Below are positions 8,949 to 19,283 of a stretch of 64,000 nt of DNA, piece after piece. Below the pieces are notes generated by a model. That model was not told the origin of the DNA. It made no database searches and worked only from the letters and a program-made list of their open reading frames with translations. Both the position numbers and the translations under genes were made by a program. This DNA comes from Streptococcus mitis bv. 2 str. SK95 (GTDB lineage: Bacteria; Bacillota; Bacilli; Lactobacillales; Streptococcaceae): contig NZ_AFUB01000039.1 in the NCBI RefSeq assembly GCF_000222705.1, positions 1-64,000 on the forward strand, in the 5' to 3' direction. Positions within the stretch are counted from its first letter, which is position 1, and each line of letters begins with the position of its first letter.

Positions 8949-9452
8949 TTATTTCAATTTATCTGCTTCATAGGTGTGAACGAGTTCCAAACCTGCGAAA
9001 TTCTGCTGACGAAGCGCTTCGTAGACGATCATGCAGACCGTATTGGAAACATTGAGACTGCGGACATGTTCATCATTCATAGGAATACGGAGAGCCTTCT
9101 CAGGATGTTCTCTCATAAAGTCCTCAGGTAAGCCCTTGTCTTCACGTCCGAATAGAAAATAATGGTCTTCGTCAGTCGATAAATCTGCCTCAGAGTATAC
9201 CTTCTCAGCAAATTTCGAAATCAGATAGAGTTTTCCCTTCATCTGAGACATGAAATCTTCTAAACTGTCGTAAAAATGAATCTCTAACTTATCCCAATAA
9301 TCCAAACCTGCCCGCTTCATTTTGCGGTCATCAATAGGAAAGCCCATCGGTTTGATGATGTGGAGGGGAGAATTGGTCGCAGCGCAAGTACGCGCAATGT
9401 TACCTGTATTTTGTGGAATCTGGGGTTCAAATAATACAATGTGATTTGTCAT
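8949..9452 (-). CDS. trmL: tRNA (cytidine/uridine-34 2'-O)-methyltransferase, SpoU family
   Basis: This is a 167-residue small SPOUT methyltransferase that modifies the wobble position of tRNA-Leu in characterised members. It opens [20 protein letters not shown] and carries the SPOUT knot motifs FGREDKGLP and [19 protein letters not shown]. The ATG at 9450-9452 is chosen over an upstream in-frame codon because family members begin two or three residues before IVLFEP and GGAAG precedes it. It is a single gene with its own promoter, structured leader and terminator. Confidence 0.92.
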   Translation of the reverse strand: MTNHIVLFEPQIPQNTGNIARTCAATNSPLHIIKPMGFPIDDRKMKRAGLDYWDKLEIHFYDSLEDFMSQMKGKLYLISKFAEKVYSEADLSTDEDHYFLFGREDKGLPEDFMREHPEKALRIPMNDEHVRSLNVSNTVCMIVYEALRQQNFAGLELVHTYEADKLK

Positions 9453-9577
9453 GACGGGCTTCCTTTTATCATTGCAAAAAAATAGCCACACTGCCCGGAG
9501 TCAAGCTCAGCAAACAGCGTGGTTAAGGCATCGTTAACTTACCTCACAACAGGTTTGAAGTAAATCAGCGAAACTAC
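9453..9577 (-). ncRNA. Structured leader RNA with terminator upstream of trmL (candidate cis-regulator)
   Basis: Transcription from the promoter at 9584-9611 gives a leader of about 125 bases. It ends in a hairpin, CCACGCTG (9515-9522) with CAGTGTGG (9486-9493), followed by CTATTTTTTT (9475-9484): an intrinsic terminator placed before the gene. A smaller stem (GTTAA with TTAAC) lies upstream. No gene precedes it on this strand, so the terminator can only act on the leader. The arrangement resembles the 23S-methyl motif reported upstream of rRNA methyltransferase genes in Lactobacillales, or it may be a free small RNA. Family identity is inferred. Confidence 0.6.
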
Positions 9578-9583
9578 TTTCTT

Positions 9584-9611
9584 AGTATAACACTTTCAGA
9601 ATCAATGTCAA
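9584..9611 (-). promoter_or_regulatory. Consensus promoter for the trmL leader
   Basis: The minus strand shows TTGACA (9606-9611), a 16-base spacer and TATACT (9584-9589), the closest to consensus in this part of the window. Confidence 0.85.
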
Positions 9612-9851
9612 TAGAAACGACTTGATTTTTTACTTTTTTTATTATATTTTCATACTCAGACATTCACTTTCAAAATAGCCTTATCAAGAGAGTAAAATCA
9701 CTTCAAATCAGAGACATTGTCATAGAAGTTAAGCAAGTTTATCTTCAAAAACTTGGAAAAGACCTTTCTTCCTTCAAAAATTGGCTTGGCAAGTGCATTT
9801 TTTGCTAAAAAAGGGTATGATAGTTACATCATGAAAAAGTAGGTTTTTTAT

Positions 9852-11201
9852 ATGAAAATTGTCCTTGTTGGTGGAGGGAAAGTCGGTTTTGCCCTCTGTC
9901 GTTCACTAGTAGCGGAAAACCATGACGTTGTCCTCATCGAGCAAAATGAAGCTGTACTTAACCATATTGTCAGTCGCTTTGATATCATGGGCCTCCTTGG
10001 AAATGGTGCTGACTTTGCCATCTTGGAGCAAGCCGGCGTCCAAGAGTGTGATATCTTTATCGCTCTAACTGAATACGATGAAGTGAATATGATTTCAGCG
10101 GTACTTGCCAAAAAAATGGGCGCTAAAGAAACCATCGTTCGAGTGCGAAATCCTGAATACTCTAATGCCTATTTTAAAGAGAAAAATATTCTTGGATTTT
10201 CACTTATCGTTAATCCAGAACTCCTAGCAGCCCGTGCCATCTCAAATATCATCGATTTCCCTAACGCCCTCTCAGTTGAGCGTTTTGCTGGAGGTCGGGT
10301 CAGCCTGATGGAGTTTGTTATCAAAGATTCTAGCGGTCTTTGTCAAATGCCAATCTCAGACTTCCGTAAAAAATTTGGCAATATCATTGTCTGTGCTATG
10401 GAAAGAGACCATCAACTCATGATTCCAAGTGGTGATGTTACCATCCAGGACAAGGATCGGATTTTTGTTACGGGAAATCGTGTAGATATGATGCTTTTCC
10501 ACAACTATTTCAAATCGCGTGCAGTGAAAAGTTTGCTTATCGTTGGAGCTGGAAAAATTGCTTATTATCTACTTGGCATTTTAAAAGACAGTCGCATTGA
10601 TATCAAGGTTATCGAAATTAATCCTGAAAGAGCTCGTTTCTTTAGTGAAAAATTCCCTAATCTCTATATTGTTCAGGGAGATGGAACTGCAAAAGACATA
10701 TTACTAGAAGAAAGTGCTCCTAGCTATGATGCAGTCGCAACCTTAACTGGGGTTGATGAGGAAAACATCATCACCTCTATGTTTCTTGACCGTGTTGGTG
10801 TCCAGAAAAACATCACCAAGGTCAACCGGACCAGCCTCCTAGAAATTATCCATGCGCCTGATTTTTCAAGCATCATCACACCCAAAATCATCGCAGTGGA
10901 TACCATTATGCACTTTATCCGTGGTCGGGTAAACGCCCAATACTCAGACCTTCAAGCTATGCACCATCTTGCAAATGGTCAAATTGAAACCCTACAATTC
11001 CATATCAAGGAAGCTAATAAAATGACTGCCAAACCCCTTTCACAGTTAAAATTGAAGAAAGAGGTTCTCATCGCAGCCATTATCCGAAAAGGAAAAACAA
11101 TCTTCCCGACTGGAGAGGATATGCTTGAGGTAGGAGACCAGTTACTGATAATCACCCTGCTGCCAAACATCACCAAGATTTATGATTTGATTGAGAGGTA
11201 A
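9852..11201 (+). CDS. trkA: Trk potassium channel regulatory subunit TrkA
   Basis: This is a 449-residue cytoplasmic gating ring protein with two RCK modules in tandem. The first NAD-binding motif is MKIVLVGGGKVGFALCRSL, the second LLIVGAGKIAYYLLG near residue 228. Each Rossmann fold is followed by a TrkA_C domain; the last ends near residue 445. It is followed after three bases by trkH. The Shine-Dalgarno is weak (AGG). This two-RCK form differs from the short single-RCK c-di-AMP-binding CabP of pneumococcus. The 260 bp upstream contain only a weak promoter candidate (TATGAT at 9816-9821). Confidence 0.95.
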   Translation: MKIVLVGGGKVGFALCRSLVAENHDVVLIEQNEAVLNHIVSRFDIMGLLGNGADFAILEQAGVQECDIFIALTEYDEVNMISAVLAKKMGAKETIVRVRNPEYSNAYFKEKNILGFSLIVNPELLAARAISNIIDFPNALSVERFAGGRVSLMEFVIKDSSGLCQMPISDFRKKFGNIIVCAMERDHQLMIPSGDVTIQDKDRIFVTGNRVDMMLFHNYFKSRAVKSLLIVGAGKIAYYLLGILKDSRIDIKVIEINPERARFFSEKFPNLYIVQGDGTAKDILLEESAPSYDAVATLTGVDEENIITSMFLDRVGVQKNITKVNRTSLLEIIHAPDFSSIITPKIIAVDTIMHFIRGRVNAQYSDLQAMHHLANGQIETLQFHIKEANKMTAKPLSQLKLKKEVLIAAIIRKGKTIFPTGEDMLEVGDQLLIITLLPNITKIYDLIER

Positions 11202-11204
11202 AAA

Positions 11205-12644
11205 ATGAATAAAAGTATGATTCGTTACCTCCTCTCAAAACTTCTCTTGATTGAGGCGGTTCTCCTCCTAGTGCCCGTTAGCGTAGCAACCTATTATCAA
11301 GAATCCAGTCAAGTATTTATCGCTCTCTTTTCTACGATTGGAATTTTAGTCCTTCTCGGTGGGCTGGGAGTCTTACGAAAACCAAAAAATCAACGAATTT
11401 ATGCCAAGGAAGGGGTCTTAATCGTTGCCCTCTGTTGGATTCTCTGGTCTTTCTTTGGTGGCTTACCCTTTGTCTTTTCAGGACAAATCCCCAGCATCAT
11501 CGATGCCTTCTTTGAAATCAGTTCTGGTTTTACAACGACTGGTGCTACTATCCTAACAGATGTTTCCGTTCTCAGTCGTTCCCTCCTCTTCTGGCGAAGT
11601 TTCACCCACTTGATTGGAGGAATGGGGGTGCTTGTTTTCGCACTTGCCATTATGGACAATGCCAAGAATAGCCACTTGGAGGTGATGAAGGCTGAGGTCC
11701 CTGGACCTGTCTTTGGCAAGGTCGTATCCAAGCTAAAAAACACTGCCCAGATTCTCTATCTGCTTTATCTAGCTCTCTTCTCTCTCTTTGTGATTATCTA
11801 CTACCTAGCAGGTATGCCTCTCTATGATAGTTTTGTCATCGCTATGGGAACAGCTGGTACAGGAGGATTCACCGTCTATAACGACGGAATTGCCCACTAT
11901 GGTAGCTCACTCATCACCTATCTAGTTAGTATCGGAGTTCTGCTTTTCGGGGTCAATTTTAACCTCTATTACTTTCTCATGCTCCGTCGGGTTAAGGCCT
12001 TCTTTGGAGATGAGGAACTGCGGGCTTATGTCATTATTGTCCTCGTGTCTACAGGTTTGATTACTCTCAATACCCTCCACCTTTACCAAGGTGTGTCTAA
12101 GAGTTTTGAGATGGCTCTCTTCCAAGTGTCCAATATCATCACGACAACTGGATTTGGTTACGGAGATATCACCAACTGGCCTCTCTTCTCCCAGTTTATC
12201 CTCCTCTTCCTCATGGGAATCGGTGGCTCAGCTGGTTCAACTGCTGGTGGTCTCAAAATTATCCGTGGACTCATCCTCACAAAAATTGCCAAAAATCAGA
12301 TTTTATCTATTTTATCCCCTCACCGTGTCTTGACTCTGCATGTCAATAAAACCGTGATTGATAAGGATACCCAGCACAAGATTCTTAAATATTTTGCCAT
12401 CTACGTGATGATTATACTCTCTCTCATCTTTATCGTCAGTCTTGATAGCAATGATTTTCTAGTCGTGACCAGTGCTGTCTTCAGCTGTTTTAACAATATC
12501 GGACCTATCCTAGGTACAACCTCTAGTTTTGCCATCTTTAGTCCCATCTCTAAAATCCTGCTTTCATTTGCAATGATTGCGGGTCGCTTAGAGATTTACC
12601 CAATTTTGCTACTCTTTATGAAACGTACCTGGTCTAAACGTTAA
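11205..12644 (+). CDS. trkH: Trk potassium transporter membrane subunit TrkH
   Basis: This is a 479-residue integral membrane channel/transporter. It has four membrane-pore-membrane repeats with selectivity-filter sequences such as SSGFTTTGATI (about 105), GTAGTGGFTVYND (about 215), ITTTGFGYGD (about 315) and CFNNIGPILG (about 430). It pairs with TrkA to take up potassium. The start ATG lies three bases after the trkA stop. A terminator follows directly. Confidence 0.95.
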   Translation: MNKSMIRYLLSKLLLIEAVLLLVPVSVATYYQESSQVFIALFSTIGILVLLGGLGVLRKPKNQRIYAKEGVLIVALCWILWSFFGGLPFVFSGQIPSIIDAFFEISSGFTTTGATILTDVSVLSRSLLFWRSFTHLIGGMGVLVFALAIMDNAKNSHLEVMKAEVPGPVFGKVVSKLKNTAQILYLLYLALFSLFVIIYYLAGMPLYDSFVIAMGTAGTGGFTVYNDGIAHYGSSLITYLVSIGVLLFGVNFNLYYFLMLRRVKAFFGDEELRAYVIIVLVSTGLITLNTLHLYQGVSKSFEMALFQVSNIITTTGFGYGDITNWPLFSQFILLFLMGIGGSAGSTAGGLKIIRGLILTKIAKNQILSILSPHRVLTLHVNKTVIDKDTQHKILKYFAIYVMIILSLIFIVSLDSNDFLVVTSAVFSCFNNIGPILGTTSSFAIFSPISKILLSFAMIAGRLEIYPILLLFMKRTWSKR

Positions 12645-12655
12645 TTACAATACAA

Positions 12656-12690
12656 TCCCCTTTTACAAGTAAGTAGAAGGGGAATTTTTC
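12656..12690 (+). terminator. Terminator after trkH
   Basis: CCCCTT pairs with AAGGGG across a 14-base loop, followed by AATTTTTC. Confidence 0.8.
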
Positions 12691-12697
12691 TATTAAA

Positions 12698-12722
12698 AAT
12701 GAGAAGACCTTTCGGTCCTCTC
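12698..12722 (-). terminator. Terminator after amiF
   Basis: The minus strand reads GAGAGGACC-GAAA-GGTCTTCTC then ATTTTT, ten bases after the amiF stop. Confidence 0.9.
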
Positions 12723-12731
12723 CTAATCTGT

Positions 12732-13661
12732 TTATTTTTTTAGAGCTTCTTTGTATCGAGCAACTTCCGCTTGGTTAGCCCAAACATAGTGACCTGGACG
12801 AATTTCTACCATAGATGGCTTATCTGTCTCATAGTCATGTTGGTCAGGATCGTAAACTTTCAAGACCTTCTTGCGTTCCAAGATTGGATCTGGAATCGGT
12901 ACAGCAGATAGAAGTGCTTGAGTGTATGGGTGGACAGGATTGTTAAACAACTCCTCTGTCTCCGCCACTTCGACGATAACTCCCTTATAGATAACCGCGA
13001 TACGATCTGAGATAAAGCGAACAACTGACAAGTCATGCGCGATAAAGAGATAAGTCAAGCCCAACTCTTTTTGGAACTTCTTGAGCAAGTTCAAAACTTG
13101 CGCACGTACAGATACGTCCAAGGCAGAGATTGGCTCATCCGCAATAACGAAATCAGGCTCCATCACAAGGGCACGGGCAATCCCGATACGCTGACGTTGC
13201 CCACCAGAAAACTCGTGCGGGTAACGGGTCAAGTGTTCTTTCAAAAGTCCAACTTCATGGATCATCTTTTGAACTTTTTCTTTTCGATCTTCTTCATCTT
13301 TAAACAAGTGGTAGTTGTAAAGACCTTCCGAGATGATATAGTCAACTGTCGCACGCTCATTCAAGCTGGCTGCAGGGTCTTGGAAAATCATCTGGATACG
13401 GCGAATCAAGTCTGCTGATTCCTTATGAGATTTTTTCCCATTGATTTTCTGGCCATCAAAGATAATCTCACCTTTACTAGTGTTATTTAAACCAATAATG
13501 GCACGACCAATCGTTGTTTTCCCACTACCAGACTCACCAACAAGAGAGAAAGTTTCTCCCTTGTTGATAAAGAAGTTGGCGTTTTTAACCGCCACAAACT
13601 TCTTACTTCCTTCACCGAAGGAAATTTCTAAATCTTTAATTTCTACTAATTTTTCAGACAT
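12732..13661 (-). CDS. amiF: Oligopeptide ABC transporter ATP-binding protein AmiF
   Basis: This is one of two ATPases that power the Ami oligopeptide importer, 309 residues. Walker A is GESGSGKTT (about 41-49), the signature is [15 protein letters not shown], Walker B is [12 protein letters not shown] and the switch histidine is in AHDL. The C-terminal oligopeptide/dipeptide domain has [19 protein letters not shown]. It is the last gene of amiACDEF, followed by a terminator. Confidence 0.97.
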   Translation of the reverse strand: MSEKLVEIKDLEISFGEGSKKFVAVKNANFFINKGETFSLVGESGSGKTTIGRAIIGLNNTSKGEIIFDGQKINGKKSHKESADLIRRIQMIFQDPAASLNERATVDYIISEGLYNYHLFKDEEDRKEKVQKMIHEVGLLKEHLTRYPHEFSGGQRQRIGIARALVMEPDFVIADEPISALDVSVRAQVLNLLKKFQKELGLTYLFIAHDLSVVRFISDRIAVIYKGVIVEVAETEELFNNPVHPYTQALLSAVPIPDPILERKKVLKVYDPDQHDYETDKPSMVEIRPGHYVWANQAEVARYKEALKK

Positions 13662-13671
13662 TTCCTTCCTC

Positions 13672-14739
13672 CTAGTCTTCTAGATGAGCAAAGCCCATTT
13701 TATCACGAATTTTGTCATGCAAATCTGCAATGACCCCGGGTTTTTCAACTTTAGGAGCATTCTCATGAAGCAACCAAGTCTTAGCCCAGTGAGTATCAGT
13801 GACTGAAAACTGAGGTGCTTTCTGTTCAAAGTCAATTTGCATCGCATAATCTGAACGAAGGGCAAAGGCATCACCTTTCAACTCAGTATAAAGAGACGGT
13901 GGTGTTCCTGGGATAGAGTACAATTCCCCTTTATCATCAGCAAGCTGAGGCAAGCTAGACAAGAGACTCCAAGTGTATGGATGACGTGGATCGTAGAAGA
14001 CTTCCTCAACAGTACCGTATTCTACAATTTCCCCAGCATACATAACTGCTACCTTATCCGCAATACTTGCTACCACACCAAGGTCATGGGTAATAAAGAT
14101 AATGGTAAAATGGTACTCATTTTGCAAGGTTTTAAGCAAATCAATGATTTGCGCTTGAATGGTTACATCAAGAGCCGTTGTTGGCTCGTCACAGATCAAA
14201 ATATCTGGGCGACAAGCAAGGGCAATCGCAATAACGATACGTTGGCGCATTCCTCCAGAATATTGGAAAGGATACTCGTCAAAACGTTTTTCAGCGTCTG
14301 GAATCCCGACCTTGTTCATATAGTCGATTGCCATCTCTTTGGCTTCCTTAGCTGTTTTTCCTTGGTGTTTAACGATAACTTCTGTGATTTGGCTACCGAT
14401 TGTATTGATTGGGTCCAAACTTGTCATAGGATCTTGGAAGATGGTCGCAATTTTAGCACCACGAATCTTCTCCCATTCTTTGTTAGAAGTCAAGGCGGTC
14501 AAGTCTTGTCCTCGATAATCGATACTTCCTTTGGCAATACGTCCATTATCTTCTAACATCCCTGTAAAGGTTTTTGTTAATACAGATTTACCAGAACCTG
14601 ACTCTCCTACCAAGGCAAGAACTTCCCCTTCAATCAGGTCCAGAGAAACTCCTCGGATAGCTGTCAGAACTTTGTCACGAACGTCAAATTCCACGACAAT
14701 ATCACGAGCAGTCAAAATTACATTATTTTCTTTTGTCAT
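13672..14739 (-). CDS. amiE: Oligopeptide ABC transporter ATP-binding protein AmiE
   Basis: This is the second ATPase of the Ami importer, 355 residues. Walker A is [12 protein letters not shown], the signature [15 protein letters not shown], Walker [13 protein letters not shown], followed by [14 protein letters not shown]. The C-terminal peptide-importer extension is present ([17 protein letters not shown], then a longer tail than AmiF). It lies 10 bp upstream of amiF and 8 bp downstream of amiD. Ami imports peptides for nutrition and signalling, including RRNPP-type pheromones in streptococci. Confidence 0.97.
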   Translation of the reverse strand: MTKENNVILTARDIVVEFDVRDKVLTAIRGVSLDLIEGEVLALVGESGSGKSVLTKTFTGMLEDNGRIAKGSIDYRGQDLTALTSNKEWEKIRGAKIATIFQDPMTSLDPINTIGSQITEVIVKHQGKTAKEAKEMAIDYMNKVGIPDAEKRFDEYPFQYSGGMRQRIVIAIALACRPDILICDEPTTALDVTIQAQIIDLLKTLQNEYHFTIIFITHDLGVVASIADKVAVMYAGEIVEYGTVEEVFYDPRHPYTWSLLSSLPQLADDKGELYSIPGTPPSLYTELKGDAFALRSDYAMQIDFEQKAPQFSVTDTHWAKTWLLHENAPKVEKPGVIADLHDKIRDKMGFAHLED

Positions 14740-14747
14740 GTCTACTC

Positions 14748-15674
14748 CTATCTATGTGTACGTGGATCACTAGCATCCGCTAGGTTTTGACCAACAACGA
14801 AAAGAGATAGGGATACCAAGATCAAGGTTGTCAATGGAATCCAGAACAAGTAAGCGTTGGTCGTAACGTTTTGTGAGTAATCTGAGATCAAACGTCCCAA
14901 ACTTGGCACTGTTACAGGCAATCCCAGTCCAAAGAAGGATAGGAAGGCTTCATAAGAAATAAAGGCTGGAAGCATTTGAGTCATTGTTGTAACGATAACA
15001 GATACCAATTGTGGCATGATATTTTTAACAATGATTTTAAAAGTTGGTGTTCCAAGTGTTTGAGAAGCAAGGTTGTATTCCAAGTCACGGTAACGCATGA
15101 TTTGGATACGAATCATATAAGCAATCCCAATCCAAGTTGTGACACTCATGGCAAAAATCAAATTCCAGAAACCTGCTCCGATTGAGTAAGTCAAAACAAT
15201 AACAATCAAAAGTGAAGGAATATTATTGATAACGTTGTAGACTTCCATCATGACACGGTCAACAGATTTTGAAATTCCCCAAATTCCACCAACAATAACC
15301 CCAATTACAAGGTTGATAAAAGTGGCAATTACAGAGATGAGGATAGAGTTACGCGCACCAAACCAAACCCCATCAAACAAGGATTTACCATTACTATCTG
15401 TACCAAACCAATGTTCGGCATTGGGCTTGATAAAACGAGCGCTAAAGTCATTGACCTTACTTACATCGTTGAAGTCAAAATCTGAGAACATTGGATAAAT
15501 AAAGCTCATCAAGATAATGGCTACCAAAATTCCTAACATAAGGACTGTTGATTTTTTCTTTAGAAACTGTCTAAATACAGAACCCCAGTAAGAATAGGCA
15601 GGAGCATCAATTGTTTCAGAGGCAAAATCGTCACGTTTTACGAACTGAAATTTTTCTTTTCCGATTGTTGACAT
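14748..15674 (-). CDS. amiD: Oligopeptide ABC transporter permease AmiD
   Basis: This is the 308-residue inner-membrane permease of the DppC/OppC class. The N-terminal cytoplasmic segment (1-40) precedes six predicted helices. The EAA-like ATPase-coupling loop is near residues 195-225 ([19 protein letters not shown]). The start overlaps the amiC stop as TAATG, showing translational coupling. Confidence 0.97.
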   Translation of the reverse strand: MSTIGKEKFQFVKRDDFASETIDAPAYSYWGSVFRQFLKKKSTVLMLGILVAIILMSFIYPMFSDFDFNDVSKVNDFSARFIKPNAEHWFGTDSNGKSLFDGVWFGARNSILISVIATFINLVIGVIVGGIWGISKSVDRVMMEVYNVINNIPSLLIVIVLTYSIGAGFWNLIFAMSVTTWIGIAYMIRIQIMRYRDLEYNLASQTLGTPTFKIIVKNIMPQLVSVIVTTMTQMLPAFISYEAFLSFFGLGLPVTVPSLGRLISDYSQNVTTNAYLFWIPLTTLILVSLSLFVVGQNLADASDPRTHR

Positions 15675-17170
15675 TATTTGCCTCCTTTCTCTGTCAATTT
15701 AATACGTGGGTCAATAATTGTCATCCAAATATCACCAATAAAGTATGAGAAGATTGACAAACATGTGAAAATGAAGACAAGACCAACCACCATGTTATTA
15801 TTTGATGCTTTTACAGAGTCAATTAACATTTTACCCATACCTGGGAAGGCGAAAACTGTTTCTGTCAGAGTTGCTCCGCCAATAACACCAAGGATCGAAC
15901 CCGGAATCCCTGAAACCAAAGGAACCATGGCATTTTTAAAGATGTGTTTGTTTGAAATTTCTTTTTCAGACAGTCCTTTTGCACGAGCAAATCGAACGAA
16001 ATCTTGAGATTGCAAGTCAATCATATAACGACGAATCCAAATAGCAAGACCAGGGGCACCAAGCAAGCCAAGAATAACTGCTGGCAAAACATAGGATCGC
16101 CAATCTCCAGCACCCAAGATAGGGAATGAATCCGGGAAGCCAATTGATGAACCAATCAAACGAACAATATACACTAAGGCAATCGTTGGAAGAGCAAGCA
16201 AGAAAGTCAAAGTCCCTGTAGAGAAACTATCAATCCAAGTATTCTTGTGGCGAGCCATAGCAGATCCAAGAGGAATTGCGATAGCATAAGAAATAATCAA
16301 ACCGATCAAACCAGCAACAGCCGAGCTTGCAATCATTGATGGATATTGATAATTGCTTTCTGTAGCTGTATATGGATCGTCTTTACCATAGTTAGCTACC
16401 TCACGCGCATCTGCTTGACTTGGTGACTTGTAGGTACGAGAGTAAATATCTACAGAGGAAGTCTTTTTACCCGTAGGGAATTGAACTTCTGATGTCTTGG
16501 TTTGTCCCTGACCCTGTGTGATAACTTGAAGCACTGGTGTGTTTGCATAAGTTGGGTAAGAGTCGCCCAAGTTAATGTTCACAAAGTTTTGGTGTACAAA
16601 TGGGAATTGATTGTTGAAATACAAAAGGTATTTATGCTTTGTACCTGAACCAACCAATGACCAACCGATAGCAGGGTCATTTTCAAAACGAAGATAGCGT
16701 TCCAAGTTTGGATTTTCAGGGTCTTGAATCTTGTTTGTATGATCAATGTCGAGCAAGTTCGAGTAGAATTTGAAAACACGTTCAAAAATCGGAATTTCAC
16801 GCGTAGCATAGAATTGACCACTTTCTGAGAATACACCGAGTGTCCAACCATTCCCTAGTTGGTTGATGTATTTTTCGTAGATTGCCTTATTAGTATCATT
16901 GGCATCAACTGTTACAGATGAGTCCATTGTGCTCGCTTTTTCTTGCAACTCCTTGGTATCGTAGTACTCGATATAGCCCATCCGCTCATAAACAGTATTT
17001 TCATAATTATCCCGTTTATCCGGAGTCGTTGCAATTTTGTTATAGTTGGTATCCTGCTTGAAAATCAGTTTTCGAGGAACCATCGTATAGATAATCGTGT
17101 AGGTCAAGGTTGTCACCAAGAAGATAGACACCAATGAACGCAATACACGCATAAAAATATATTTCTTCAT
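15674..17170 (-). CDS. amiC: Oligopeptide ABC transporter permease AmiC
   Basis: This is the DppB/OppB class permease, 498 residues and much longer than typical OppB (about 310). An extracytoplasmic insertion of about 240 residues separates the first helix (14-34) from the remaining five (from about residue 280), a known feature of streptococcal AmiC. The coupling loop is [21 protein letters not shown]. The C-terminus is [12 protein letters not shown]. Only 66 bp separate it from amiA, and that gap holds a hairpin. Confidence 0.97.
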   Translation of the reverse strand: MKKYIFMRVLRSLVSIFLVTTLTYTIIYTMVPRKLIFKQDTNYNKIATTPDKRDNYENTVYERMGYIEYYDTKELQEKASTMDSSVTVDANDTNKAIYEKYINQLGNGWTLGVFSESGQFYATREIPIFERVFKFYSNLLDIDHTNKIQDPENPNLERYLRFENDPAIGWSLVGSGTKHKYLLYFNNQFPFVHQNFVNINLGDSYPTYANTPVLQVITQGQGQTKTSEVQFPTGKKTSSVDIYSRTYKSPSQADAREVANYGKDDPYTATESNYQYPSMIASSAVAGLIGLIISYAIAIPLGSAMARHKNTWIDSFSTGTLTFLLALPTIALVYIVRLIGSSIGFPDSFPILGAGDWRSYVLPAVILGLLGAPGLAIWIRRYMIDLQSQDFVRFARAKGLSEKEISNKHIFKNAMVPLVSGIPGSILGVIGGATLTETVFAFPGMGKMLIDSVKASNNNMVVGLVFIFTCLSIFSYFIGDIWMTIIDPRIKLTEKGGK

Positions 17171-17189
17171 ATCGTTTCCTTTTAAAATC

Positions 17190-17228
17190 CCAAAAGAACC
17201 TTCTCCTCATGGAGAGAAAGTTCTCTTG
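17190..17228 (-). terminator. Intercistronic hairpin between amiA and amiC
   Basis: The minus strand reads AAGAGAACTTTCTCTCC, a three-base loop region, then GGAGAAGGTTCTTTT, an imperfect stem of about 14 pairs with a short T-rich tail. It lies eight bases after the amiA stop. It probably acts as a partial terminator or 3' stabiliser, giving more receptor than permease; that role is inferred. Confidence 0.65.
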
Positions 17229-17236
17229 AGAGTTAT

Positions 17237-19216
17237 TTATTTAACGTGATTAGCCAATTCTTTTTGAACTTTTTCGTTTGATTCTTTTTTCTCTTTGAGC
17301 CATTTTTCACGAGCTTGTTCATAGTCAACTTTTGTTACAACCTTGTCTTGTAACTGAATATACTTGAAGTATACATCTGAGCCCTTATCTCCAGATTGGC
17401 TGTATGATGCTGTGAATGGTACAACACGAGAAATGAATGGTGCAGCACCAGTTGATGACATAGCTGGCAAGATGAGTGAGCTATCTGTCAACCAAGCTTG
17501 AGCTGCTGCATATTTTTCATAACGAACATTCAAGTCGCTTGTTTCTTTAGCAGCTTCATCAACTAGCTTATCGTATTCTTTCAAACCAACTTGAGCTGCT
17601 GCAGCATTATCTGCACCTTCGTAACCCATGTATGTTTTTGTTTGTTCAGTATTCGTTGTTTTCAAGATATCAAGGTAAGTTGATGGATCTTCATAGTCAG
17701 GGTTCCATCCAACGGCACCTGAGAGATCCCAGTCTTCTGCTGCTGCATTCGCCGCATAGTAGGTAATATTATTAAACTCATCTTTAGAAACTTGTTGGAT
17801 ATCGATGACTACATTGCCTTCTCCAAGCACTGTTTCAACGGATTGTTTGAAGGATTGAATACGTGCGATATAGTTTTTAGCTGTTTGGTCTACTGGAACA
17901 TCCAAATGGATAGGGAATTTTACACCTTCTGCTTCCAATGCTGTTTTGGCTTTGGCAAATTCAGCTTTGGCTTTATCGGCGTTGAAGAGTCCATCTTGAC
18001 CATCCGCAAAGTTTACATTCTTCCACTCATCACCGTAAGCAGCCATCTTTTCAGTTACCAAGTCACCGAAAGTTTTTTCACCTGCAGAGACAAAGGCAGG
18101 TTTTACAAAGAGGTTACGAACTGCAAGAGGAGCACCTTCTTTACCATTTACTTGAGCTGAGTAAGACGTACGGTCAAAGGCAAAGTTCAAGGCTTGACGG
18201 AAGTCCTTGTTAAGAAGGGCTTTCTTAGTAGAAGTCTTCTCTTCATCAGTTGTCTTAGAAGTGTATTTGTAACCTTGGCGGTCAATATTCACACCCAAAC
18301 CACCAATACCAGGTCCTGATGGAGTGTAGAAGATATTTTCCTTGTAGGTTTCTTCTACTTTAGAGTAGTTTGAACTTGTTGGGTAAAGACGAGCATAGCT
18401 ATAGGCTCCACTTGTAAAGTTACGTTCAATTGACTCTTGGTCTGAACCATCATAGTAAGCAAGTGTTACTTTGTCGAGATGAACATTGTCTTTATCCCAG
18501 TACTGCTCATTCTTAGCGAATTCGATAGAAGACTTAGCAGTCAAACCTTTCAGCAAGAATGGTCCATTGTAAAGCAAGGATGTAGGGTCAGTCGCTTTAG
18601 CAAAGTCAGATCCTTTTGATTTTTCAAATTCTTCGTTCAATGGCCAGAAGATTGCGTAGGCCATCTTAGAGTTCCAGTATGGTTCTGGCTGGTTCAAAGT
18701 ATACTCAAGAGTATAATCATCAACTGCTTTCACACCTACTGAAGAAAAGTCTTTATTGTTTCCAGCTTTATAGTCAGCTAGACCTTTAACTGAATCTTCT
18801 GCTAGATAAAGTGCTTCAGACTTGTTATCAGCTGCGTGTTTCAAGCCATTTACGAAGTCTTTCGCTTTCACTTCAGCATACTCTTCGCCATCTGATGTCA
18901 TCCATTTGACACCTTTACGAATCTTGTAGGTATAAGTCAACCCATCTTTTGAGACTGACCAGTCTTCTGCAACTGCAGGAGTCAAATTCCCATATTTATC
19001 ATTTGTAAAGAGACCATCGATACCATTTGAAGTGGCAATTTTGGTACTTTGTTTCCCTGAAATGAGGTAATCCAATGTTTCTGGGTCAGCTGAATAAACA
19101 TAACCATAGGATTTTGGAGCTGTTGAATCAGATGATTTTGAAGAACCACAAGCAGCGAGAACGCCAGTTGCCAGCAAAGCAATCCCTGCTGTAACAAATA
19201 CTCTACTTTTTTTCAT
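17237..19216 (-). CDS. amiA: Oligopeptide-binding lipoprotein AmiA
   Basis: This is the substrate receptor of the Ami importer, 659 residues anchored to the outer membrane face. The signal peptide MKKSRVFVTAGIALLATGV ends in the lipobox LAAC with Cys near residue 23. The SBP_bac_5 domain follows, with YGYVYSADPETLDYL at its start and the typical SVETVLGEGNVVIDIQQV and GWNPDYEDPSTYLD stretches. The start at 19214-19216 has an AGGAG Shine-Dalgarno; the longer open frame upstream lacks one. It is the first gene of the operon. Confidence 0.97.
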   Translation of the reverse strand: MKKSRVFVTAGIALLATGVLAACGSSKSSDSTAPKSYGYVYSADPETLDYLISGKQSTKIATSNGIDGLFTNDKYGNLTPAVAEDWSVSKDGLTYTYKIRKGVKWMTSDGEEYAEVKAKDFVNGLKHAADNKSEALYLAEDSVKGLADYKAGNNKDFSSVGVKAVDDYTLEYTLNQPEPYWNSKMAYAIFWPLNEEFEKSKGSDFAKATDPTSLLYNGPFLLKGLTAKSSIEFAKNEQYWDKDNVHLDKVTLAYYDGSDQESIERNFTSGAYSYARLYPTSSNYSKVEETYKENIFYTPSGPGIGGLGVNIDRQGYKYTSKTTDEEKTSTKKALLNKDFRQALNFAFDRTSYSAQVNGKEGAPLAVRNLFVKPAFVSAGEKTFGDLVTEKMAAYGDEWKNVNFADGQDGLFNADKAKAEFAKAKTALEAEGVKFPIHLDVPVDQTAKNYIARIQSFKQSVETVLGEGNVVIDIQQVSKDEFNNITYYAANAAAEDWDLSGAVGWNPDYEDPSTYLDILKTTNTEQTKTYMGYEGADNAAAAQVGLKEYDKLVDEAAKETSDLNVRYEKYAAAQAWLTDSSLILPAMSSTGAAPFISRVVPFTASYSQSGDKGSDVYFKYIQLQDKVVTKVDYEQAREKWLKEKKESNEKVQKELANHVK

Positions 19217-19254
19217 GTATGTAACTCCTCTTAAAAAATTTAGGCTTATTGCCA

Positions 19255-19283
19255 ATTATACCATAGATTTCTCAAAAAGTAAA
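19255..19283 (-). promoter_or_regulatory. Promoter of the ami operon
   Basis: The minus strand shows TTTACT (19278-19283), a 17-base spacer and TATAAT (19255-19260), about 40 bases before the amiA start. The rest of 19284-19479 holds no recognisable feature. Confidence 0.75.

Noticed and set aside
9612-9851. Intergenic DNA between the trmL promoter and trkA, searched for a gene remnant or small RNA
   Set aside because: No open frame with a start and Shine-Dalgarno, no clear hairpin with a T tract; only a weak promoter candidate for trkA.
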